Shown here: piece after piece, positions 1-5,039 of the stretch
Layout of the letters: each line of letters begins with the position of its first letter
Position numbering within the stretch: the stretch's first letter is position 1
Assembly (NCBI GenBank): GCA_046537735.1
Contig: JBKHKH010000048.1
Span: 1-13,324, forward strand
Direction: 5' to 3'
DNA length: 13,324 nt
Source: JdFR-22 sp046537735
Lineage (GTDB): Archaea; Halobacteriota; Archaeoglobi; Archaeoglobales; Archaeoglobaceae
Program-made: the position numbers and the translations under genes
Notes under the pieces: generated by a model
The model's database searches: none
Told to the model about the DNA's origin: nothing
Seen by the model: only the letters and a program-made list of their open reading frames with translations

Positions 1-247
1 GGAACCTGACCGGTCTGTCATTTAATATTCTAACATCAAAATCTTCTTTTAGTTTTCTCTCCAATTCACCAGCTATCCTGGCTTCATAGAGCGCATCTGC
101 ACTAAATTCATCTTCAATAAACAAACCGATATCAATATCCTCATAAGATTCAGTATGCAGGGATGAACCGTAAATATAGGCAGTAATAACCTCTTCTCTC
201 TGAGAGAAAATCTCTTGAGCGGCTCTCTTTAACTCATCTAATTTCAT
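1..247 (-). CDS. MNT-type nucleotidyltransferase, partial (C-terminus off left edge)
   Basis: Reading the minus strand from the ATG at 247 gives 82 codons open to the window edge, starting MKLDELKRAAQEIF. It carries the minimal nucleotidyltransferase signature: a Gly-Ser pair in AYIYGSSLHTESYEDIDIGL, then after eight residues an Asp-x-Asp (EDIDIG), and a third acidic position in DFDVRILND. These are the metal-binding residues of the pol-beta fold. Family members act mainly as MntA antitoxins of HEPN toxins, transferring AMP to the toxin. It resembles the second MNT protein of this window (11200-11622) in motif spacing and in the IL-x-(7)-F stretch after the third Asp, so the two are probably paralogues. 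A HEPN partner is not seen upstream; it would have to lie beyond the left edge. The start has no good GGTG site, but a TATA-like element lies about 25 bp upstream, suggesting a very short leader or none. No in-frame ATG lies just upstream. Confidence 0.8.
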   Translation of the reverse strand, partial: MKLDELKRAAQEIFSQREEVITAYIYGSSLHTESYEDIDIGLFIEDEFSADALYEARIAGELERKLKEDFDVRILNDRPVRF

Positions 248-265
248 TTCCCTGAATTTATGATG

Positions 266-284
266 AAACTTAAATATGTTTTTC
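266..284 (-). promoter_or_regulatory. TATA box / BRE for the left-edge nucleotidyltransferase
   Basis: On the minus strand the sequence CGAAAAACATATTTAAG contains a TATA-like TATTTAA preceded by an A-rich BRE-like stretch. Its centre is about 26 bp from the ATG at 247, the distance expected between an archaeal TATA box and the transcription start, so the mRNA would begin at or next to the start codon. Assigned by eye from spacing and composition only. Confidence 0.45.
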
Positions 285-300
285 GGTTCAGAAAGCGTTC

Positions 301-360
301 TAGGTGGGTTATAAACCTAAGCAGCTAATTTATTGTGCTGTTTTAAGAGATTTAGGTTTT
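301..360. repeat. Overlapping inverted repeats in the 248-370 intergenic gap
   Basis: AAACCTAA (313-320) pairs perfectly with TTAGGTTT (352-359), an 8-bp stem; within its loop CAGC (322-325) can pair with GCTG (337-340). The same middle arm can instead pair leftward: GGTT (307-310) with AACC (314-317) around a three-base loop, extended by two further pairs (305-319, 306-318). The two folds are mutually exclusive. The element lies just past the stop of the 371-1357 gene and before the promoter of the next minus-strand gene, so the simplest role is transcript 3'-end formation. On the minus strand the distal arm is followed by TTTAT rather than a long T run. Confidence 0.4.
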
Positions 361-370
361 ACTTCTAACT

Positions 371-1357
371 TCAAAAATACCAGGTGTCAGCCACTTGAGG
401 TTTCTTAAACATGGTCGAGCCTATTCTATCTGTCCCACTGATGAAACTTAAAAAGTCCTTAAAGGCATTTTTATTCTCAATGTTATCGTCGAGCACAGTG
501 CTTATAGTCTCCACATCTACATCGGTATCGACTTCCCGCCCGTAGGTCCAAAGAAGGTCATCCAGAATATCAGGACCCATACCTGAAGCTCTGGAGACTA
601 CCTCGAATGCCTGTTGAGTAGCTTTTCTGAGCTGGACAACCTCACTATCGCTCAATAATTCTCCATCCAACAACTTTTTCTCCAAAATCTTCTCATTAAC
701 CTTTAATAACCCGCTTTGGAGAGCGATGGTCATGAGGACATTGTCCACAGGAAATTTGAGGTTTTGTATGTCCTTTATGGTCAAGAGGTTCTGTCTGCGC
801 AGTAACTTAACCAGAAGAAAACTCTTTTTTTGCAGAGGGTCTTCATAAGCTTTAAAGTCCTTTAACAGCTGCAGTAACCCTTTTCCATCTTCTCTAGAGA
901 GGTAGTCATCTGACATCCCGAACAGGTTCCTGATATCTCCGTAGTAGTGCTCCAGAAGCTTTTTGGCTGCATCCTGCAGAAGTTCGGCTCTCTGAGATGG
1001 ATTGCTTACCACCCTATCATCAATGGTGAATATGGAGGTGACATCCTCTTCAGATATATTAACCAGTCTGCGTGCCGTGAACATGTAAGGATCCTTTTCC
1101 TGGGCCCTTCTGGCGAGGTAGAACATTAAATCCGAGCCGTGATAAAAGTAGCCGTCAATGGTAGCCTCGAATCTCTTTGCACCGTGGGTACTGTGGTCAA
1201 TGGCCACCATGAAGAAGACGTAGTTGGCGTAAATGAAACTATCTTCATCAGAAGGAAAAAGCTGAGGGAAATGGAAGGAGATCGGCGTATATCCCAATCT
1301 GGAGACAATATCTCCCAGCTCCTCTGTGCGGGTATAATTAACCTCAAAGTAATCCAT
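371..1357 (-). CDS. Divergent queuosine-salvage (Qng1/DUF2419)-like nucleosidase
   Basis: A 328-residue soluble protein with no signal peptide. By eye it aligns along most of its length with the Qng1/C9orf64 family, which hydrolyses the N-glycosidic bond of queuosine 5'-monophosphate and has a DNA-glycosylase-like fold. Matching segments, in order, are: YANYVFFMVAIDHSTH (43-58) at the family's aromatic N-x-x-F strand region; GSDLMFYLARRAQ (74-86) at the L-x-x-A-x-x-RA helix; PYMFTARRLVNISEEDV (90-106); a P-x-x-R-x-x-x-L...K-x-LLE...G stretch (120-140); FKAYEDPLQKKSFLLVKLL (168-186) at the F-x-x-Y...KR motif; KFPVDNVLMTIALQSGLLKV (201-220); ILEKKLLDGELLSDSEVVQL (224-243); and ILDDLLWTYGRE (264-275) at the terminal LW motif. 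The family's DYR-x-PQVL segment appears here as FPVDNVLM, so the usual Asp-Tyr-Arg is not kept. About 50 C-terminal residues extend past the family core. The ATG at 1357 has no GGTG site. Homology is from memory of the family; substrate unknown, and an archaeosine-related nucleotide is conceivable. Confidence 0.6.
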   Translation of the reverse strand: MDYFEVNYTRTEELGDIVSRLGYTPISFHFPQLFPSDEDSFIYANYVFFMVAIDHSTHGAKRFEATIDGYFYHGSDLMFYLARRAQEKDPYMFTARRLVNISEEDVTSIFTIDDRVVSNPSQRAELLQDAAKKLLEHYYGDIRNLFGMSDDYLSREDGKGLLQLLKDFKAYEDPLQKKSFLLVKLLRRQNLLTIKDIQNLKFPVDNVLMTIALQSGLLKVNEKILEKKLLDGELLSDSEVVQLRKATQQAFEVVSRASGMGPDILDDLLWTYGREVDTDVDVETISTVLDDNIENKNAFKDFLSFISGTDRIGSTMFKKPQVADTWYF

Positions 1358-1448
1358 GTAGGATATAGGATATTGAATACAAAAAATTAGTGACTAACCT
1401 GCCCAAAACACAAAAAGCTTTTTTTGCATCTTCTATAATTCTCCTTAA
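1358..1448. promoter_or_regulatory. Divergent promoter region with an A/T palindrome
   Basis: This 91-bp gap must hold the promoters of the minus-strand salvage-like gene and of surE. A perfect 12-bp palindrome AAAAAGCTTTTT lies at 1412-1423, centred about 31 bp before the surE ATG, the usual TATA position, although it is a poor TATA consensus. For the minus strand an A/T stretch at 1381-1390 lies about 24-33 bp before the ATG at 1357. Neither gene has a clear GGTG ribosome site, so both may be leaderless. No strong consensus is visible. Confidence 0.35.
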
Positions 1449-2240
1449 ATGACAGTAATCCTTTTGACCAATGATGATGGGGTTTATTCCGCCGGTCTGA
1501 GAGCGAGTTATGAAGCGCTGAAGGACTTGGGTGATGTCTATGTGGTCTCACCTGCGGTGCAGAAGAGTGCGGTGGGAAGGAGCATCTCCATAATGGAGCC
1601 CATAAGGGTCTCGGAGGTAAGTATCGACGGCATGGAGGCATATGCTGTTGACGGCACTCCTACAGACTCCGTGATTATCGGGATACATGAAATCATTAAG
1701 CGTGTGCCTGATGTGGTTGTGTGCGGGATAAACATTGGAGAGAACATCTCGTCGGAATCAGTAACAACCTCAGGAACGGTTGGTGCTGCCCTGGAGGCTG
1801 CGACTCAGGATGCTCCTTCTATCGCAGTATCTTTACAGGTTCCTGATATTGAGAAGTTCGAGTCGTTCTCCCAGAAATTCGACTTCACTCTGGCTAAAAA
1901 AGTGCTTGCGGCTGTGGTGAAAAAGGTTAACCGAGGCATGCCTCGAGGAGTCGATGTCCTGAACGTTAATATCCCCCTCGATTTTTCGGGAGGTTTAGAA
2001 GTGACCTATCTGGCGAGGAGGCTTTATCGTACCAGGATCGAAGAGAGGCTGGACCCCAGAGGTAGAAAGTATTACTGGATTGATGGAGTGGAAATAGAGG
2101 ATGAAAAAGAAGGAACGGATCTGCAGGCTCTCAGAAAAGGAAAAGTATCTATAACCCCCATCACCCTGGATTCTACAGCCAGAGTAGATCTTGAAGACCT
2201 GAAAAGGTGGTTTCATGGGATGGAGCAGCATATGGAGTAA
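1449..2240 (+). CDS. surE: 5'/3'-nucleotidase SurE
   Basis: A 263-residue SurE, a cytoplasmic metal-dependent phosphatase that removes phosphate from nucleoside monophosphates. The N-terminus MTVILLTNDDGV is the family hallmark and fixes the start. Metal ligands are in the expected places: Asp9 and Asp10, Ser40 in AVQKSAVGRS, and Asn95 in VVCGINIGENI, followed by SGTVGAALEA. The GTPTDSVIIG segment (69-78) is also typical. Length is normal for the family. The stop overlaps the rpiA start by 26 nt in another frame, so the two are translationally linked. A divergent nucleosidase-like gene upstream suggests a shared role in nucleotide turnover. No GGTG site precedes the ATG; the message may be leaderless. 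I see no damage or unusual composition. Confidence 0.95.
   Translation: MTVILLTNDDGVYSAGLRASYEALKDLGDVYVVSPAVQKSAVGRSISIMEPIRVSEVSIDGMEAYAVDGTPTDSVIIGIHEIIKRVPDVVVCGINIGENISSESVTTSGTVGAALEAATQDAPSIAVSLQVPDIEKFESFSQKFDFTLAKKVLAAVVKKVNRGMPRGVDVLNVNIPLDFSGGLEVTYLARRLYRTRIEERLDPRGRKYYWIDGVEIEDEKEGTDLQALRKGKVSITPITLDSTARVDLEDLKRWFHGMEQHME
2205..2210 (+). promoter_or_regulatory. Ribosome binding site of rpiA inside surE
   Basis: AGGTGG lies inside the last codons of surE, four bases before the ATG at 2215. It matches the archaeal anti-Shine-Dalgarno and decides in favour of this start, since no other ATG in the rpiA frame lies between it and the conserved GSGST loop except one at residue 26, which is already within the conserved fold. 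Confidence 0.7.
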
Positions 2241-2907
2241 TGGGAAACTTAATGCAGCGAAAAAGGCTGTAGAGCTGGTGGAAGACGGCATGGTCATCGG
2301 GATCGGTAGCGGGAGCACGGTAGAAGCGTTTCTTCAGGAGTTGAGCAAAAAGATCGACTCTGAAGGCATAAGAGTTGTGGGAGTCCCTTCTTCTTACGGC
2401 TCCCACATGATCGCCGTGGACAGCGGGGTTTTAGTTTCAGATCTCTATCAATACCCTCAGCCGGAGGTATATATAGATGGTGCGGACCAGCTCGACTCTC
2501 AGTTCAACTGCATAAAAGGTGGGGGAGGAGCATTGACCAGAGAAAAGATCCTTGCCAGCTCATGCTCCAAATTCGTTGTCATTACCGACTCCTCCAAGCT
2601 GAGCGAAAAACTGGATATGGCAGTTCCTGTGGAAGTGATCCCCTTCGCGTACGGTAGTTTCGCCAGAAAAGTAGCCGAAATTGGGGGGAGGGCGGAATTA
2701 AGGGAGAGCAAAAAGAAGTTTGGTCCAGTAATAACCGACAACGGCAATTTCATCGCTGACTGTGACTTTGGAGCCATCGATGAGCCCTCAAAGCTGGAAA
2801 AAAGTCTCAACAATATACCAGGAGTTGTGGAGAACGGAATATTCGCTAAGGAGCTTGTTGACTCGGTTATTGTGGGTAAGGAAGATGGAGTGGAGATCAT
2901 AAAGTGA
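2215..2907 (+). CDS. rpiA: Ribose-5-phosphate isomerase A
   Basis: A 230-residue RpiA, interconverting ribose 5-phosphate and ribulose 5-phosphate in the cytoplasm; in methanogens this feeds nucleotide synthesis and the ribulose-monophosphate route. Visible family motifs are the phosphate loop GIGSGSTVEAF (29-39), the PSSYGSHMIA segment (58-67), YIDGADQLD (86-94) with the catalytic-site Asp88 and Asp91, and KGGGGALTREKIL (101-113) with Lys101 and Glu110 at the positions of the E. coli catalytic Lys94 and Glu103. The usual Glu of DGADE is Gln here, which I do not expect to abolish activity. The gene overlaps surE by 26 nt and has its own GGTGG site. Length is normal for the family. Confidence 0.95.
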   Translation: MGWSSIWSNGKLNAAKKAVELVEDGMVIGIGSGSTVEAFLQELSKKIDSEGIRVVGVPSSYGSHMIAVDSGVLVSDLYQYPQPEVYIDGADQLDSQFNCIKGGGGALTREKILASSCSKFVVITDSSKLSEKLDMAVPVEVIPFAYGSFARKVAEIGGRAELRESKKKFGPVITDNGNFIADCDFGAIDEPSKLEKSLNNIPGVVENGIFAKELVDSVIVGKEDGVEIIK

Positions 2908-3028
2908 AACTGTGCTCTAACTCCGATTTTCTTTCATTGAACCTGTTTAATGTTAGTGCCTAAATATTAAATTATCCAGCAGTTTTTCCCACATTATTAA
3001 ATAAATCAGCAAAGATGGTGGGTTTACT

Positions 3029-3082
3029 ATGAGAATAGAACATAGAAAACTTTATTTACCCATAAAAGCTATTTTTAACTGA
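3029..3082 (+). other. Possible 17-codon upstream ORF before gyrB
   Basis: ATG to TGA encodes MRIEHRKLYLPIKAIFN. It is preceded by GGTGGG (3017-3022), a good archaeal ribosome site six bases from the ATG, better than anything before gyrB itself. It could be a leader peptide if transcription starts at the upstream TATA-like element (about 2994-3004), but it overlaps the more likely gyrB TATA box at 3051-3058, so it may simply be chance. There is no homology evidence. Confidence 0.2.
3045..3058 (+). promoter_or_regulatory. BRE/TATA box of gyrB
   Basis: GAAAACTTTATTTA combines an A-rich BRE-like half with a TATA-like TTTATTTA. A start about 26 bp downstream, near 3081, would give a leader of roughly 33 nt. 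That leader contains GAGGA (3089-3093), rather far from the ATG, and three tandem GATAG units (3096-3110) where a ribosome site would normally sit. Confidence 0.5.
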
Positions 3083-3095
3083 ATTCTAGAGGAAA

Positions 3096-3110
3096 GATAG
3101 GATAGGATAG
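3096..3110 (+). repeat. Tandem GATAG x3 in the gyrB leader
   Basis: Three perfect copies of the pentamer GATAG end three bases before the gyrB ATG. The AGGAT junctions are only a weak match to the ribosome binding consensus. The repeat may be incidental or may affect initiation of gyrB. Confidence 0.7.
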
Positions 3111-3113
3111 ATT

Positions 3114-4976
3114 ATGGAATATTCTGCTGAAAATATTGAGGTTCTTGATGATCTGGAGGCCGTGAGGAAAAGGCCCAGTATGTATATAGGTGGGATAGGG
3201 GTTAGAGGACTCCATCACTTATTATGGGAAGTACTCGATAACAGTGTTGACGAAGCTCTCGGCGAGTACTGTGATGAGATAAAAGTAAGATTATATGAAG
3301 ACGGATCGGCCAGTGTGGAGGACAACGGTAGAGGAATACCCACTGAGACCCACATGTTGGGTAAATCGGCCCTGGAAATTGTGATGACCAAGCTGCACGC
3401 TGGAGGCAAGTTCAGTCATAAGTCTTACCGGATCGCCGGCGGATTGCATGGTGTGGGAGTATCTGTGGTCAATGCCTTATCTGAATGGCTGGATGTGTGG
3501 GTATCCAGAGATGGTAAGATATACAACCAGAGATATGAGAAAGGAAACCCGGTTACCGACCTGAATATAGAGGGAGAATCGGAAAAAACGGGTACGAAGA
3601 TCAGGTTCAAACCAGATGATACTATTTTCGAATCCACGAGGTTCGATCACGATATTATCTCTCAAAGATTACGGGAGCTGTCATTTTTAAATAAAGGAAT
3701 TAGATTCAAGCTGGTTGACGAGAGAGAGAACAAGGAAATGGAGTACTTCACTGACGAGGGAATCAAAGAGTATGTTTCCATGGTCAACAAAAACAGGGAA
3801 GTCTTGCACGACATTGTTCACATCACCACTGAAAAGAATGGTGCCATTGTGGAAGTAGCTATCCAGTTCACCGATACAGAGTTTGAGAATGTTTTCGCTT
3901 TCGCCAACAATATACGCACGGTTGAAGGCGGAACTCATGTGGCTGGTTTCAAGGCTGGATTGACCAGAGCCATCAACGAGTTCGGGAAGAAAAATACTAA
4001 GAAATTCGATCCTTTGAGCGGGATGGACGTTAGAGAGGGTTTAACTGCCGTGATCTCGGTGAAGGTTCCTGACCCTCAATTTGAGGGGCAAACAAAGACG
4101 AAGTTGACCAATACCGAAGTGAAAACCATTGTGGAGACAGTTATCTACTCTGAGATACTTCAATGGTTTTTGAAAAACCCTCACGATACGAATAAGATCA
4201 TAGAAAAGTGCATGCTCTCCAGAAGGGCCAGAGAAGCTGCCAAGAGAGCCAGGGAGCTGGTGAGAAAGAGGGGTGAGATCTCGGTAACCCTTCCGGGGAA
4301 GCTTGCAGACTGCTCATCCAAAAAGCCGGAGGAGAGAGAGCTGTTCATAGTGGAGGGTGAATCTGCTGGCGGGTCGGCAAAGCAGGCCAGAAATAGAGAG
4401 TTTCAGGCTATCTTACCCATAAAGGGCAAGATAATCAATGTGGAGAAAGCAGGTATCGGCAGAGCACTAAAGAATGAGGAGATCAAAGCCATAGCCTCTG
4501 CCATAGGAGCAGGTATCGGCAGTGATTTTGATTCCCAGCACATAAGATACCGCAGGGTCATAATCATGACGGATGCTGATGTTGACGGTGCCCATATCAA
4601 GACCCTGTTGCTTACATTCTTTTACAGGCAGATGAAACCCTTGATCGAGCAGGGGTACCTCTATATCGCTCAGGCTCCTCTTTACAGAGCCAAGAAAGAT
4701 AAAAAGACCCACTACATTTACTCCGACAAGGAGCTGGAAGATTTCAAGCAGAAAACAGGCAAAGCAGATATCCAGCGTTTCAAGGGACTGGGAGAGATGA
4801 ACCCCGATCAGCTGTGGGAGACCACCATGGACCCCAACAGAAGAATACTTGCTCAGGTGACCATAGAAGACGCTCTGGAAGCTGAACGTCTGTTCACCAT
4901 ATTGATGGGAGAAGATGTAGAGTCAAGAAGACAGTTCATCTTTGACCACTCTCAGGAAGCCATACTGGATGTTTAA
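3114..4976 (+). CDS. gyrB: DNA gyrase subunit B
   Basis: A 620-residue GyrB, the ATPase/Toprim subunit of the gyrase A2B2 complex that introduces negative supercoils. Domains in order: GHKL ATPase with the N-terminal arm and MYIGG (23-27), catalytic Glu39 and Mg-binding Asn43 in EVLDNSVDEA, Asp70 in EDNGRGIP, and the lid loop GGLHGVGVSVVNALS (109-123); transducer domain to about 385; Toprim domain with IVEGESAGGSAKQ (412-424, catalytic Glu414), PIKGKIINVEKA, and MTDADVDGAHI (485-495, Asp487/489/491); and the C-terminal GyrA-contact tail with QRFKGLGEMNP and MGEDVESRR. It is the short form, lacking the roughly 170-residue insert of E. coli GyrB. The start is set by the conserved MEYSAENIEVLDDLEAVRKR. 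gyrA follows after 61 nt, so the two subunits are very probably co-transcribed. Archaeal gyrase is of bacterial origin by ancient transfer. Confidence 0.97.
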   Translation: MEYSAENIEVLDDLEAVRKRPSMYIGGIGVRGLHHLLWEVLDNSVDEALGEYCDEIKVRLYEDGSASVEDNGRGIPTETHMLGKSALEIVMTKLHAGGKFSHKSYRIAGGLHGVGVSVVNALSEWLDVWVSRDGKIYNQRYEKGNPVTDLNIEGESEKTGTKIRFKPDDTIFESTRFDHDIISQRLRELSFLNKGIRFKLVDERENKEMEYFTDEGIKEYVSMVNKNREVLHDIVHITTEKNGAIVEVAIQFTDTEFENVFAFANNIRTVEGGTHVAGFKAGLTRAINEFGKKNTKKFDPLSGMDVREGLTAVISVKVPDPQFEGQTKTKLTNTEVKTIVETVIYSEILQWFLKNPHDTNKIIEKCMLSRRAREAAKRARELVRKRGEISVTLPGKLADCSSKKPEERELFIVEGESAGGSAKQARNREFQAILPIKGKIINVEKAGIGRALKNEEIKAIASAIGAGIGSDFDSQHIRYRRVIIMTDADVDGAHIKTLLLTFFYRQMKPLIEQGYLYIAQAPLYRAKKDKKTHYIYSDKELEDFKQKTGKADIQRFKGLGEMNPDQLWETTMDPNRRILAQVTIEDALEAERLFTILMGEDVESRRQFIFDHSQEAILDV

Positions 4977-5005
4977 TTTAATCAAAGGTTTATGTTGATC
5001 GATTG

Positions 5006-5039
5006 GGTGATTGGATTTGGAATATTAAGGTGATTAGAT
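5006..5039 (+). promoter_or_regulatory. Ribosome binding site of gyrA and its near-duplicate
   Basis: GGTGATTAGAT at 5029-5039 provides the ribosome site for the gyrA ATG at 5038. A near-copy, GGTGATTGGAT, lies 23 bp upstream at 5006-5016. The upstream copy precedes an in-frame TTG (5017) that meets a TAA after two more codons, so it does not extend GyrA. Confidence 0.55.

Larger units (their letters stand above)
2908..3113. other. Intergenic region between rpiA and gyrB
   Basis: A 206-bp AT-rich gap. Soon after the rpiA stop it holds a short T-rich stretch (2925-2935) that may end the surE-rpiA transcript. Further right are two TATA-like elements, TTATTAAATAA around 2994-3004 and TTTATTTA at 3051-3058, a possible 17-codon ORF, and a triple GATAG repeat just before the gyrB ATG. 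No RNA gene is recognisable. Confidence 0.6.

Noticed and set aside
2088..2096. Gln in place of Glu in the RpiA DGADE motif as a sign of inactivation (motif encoded near 2470-2500)
   Set aside because: The catalytic Asp88, Asp91, Lys101 and Glu110 are all present and the protein is full length, so this is natural variation rather than decay.
3636..3652. GGTTCGATC stretch resembling a tRNA T-loop
   Set aside because: It lies within gyrB coding sequence and no acceptor or anticodon arm pairs around it.
4445..4522. Repeated GCAGGTATCGGCAG in gyrB
   Set aside because: It encodes Ala-Gly-Ile-Gly twice in a conserved part of the Toprim region; the repeat follows from protein sequence and codon choice.
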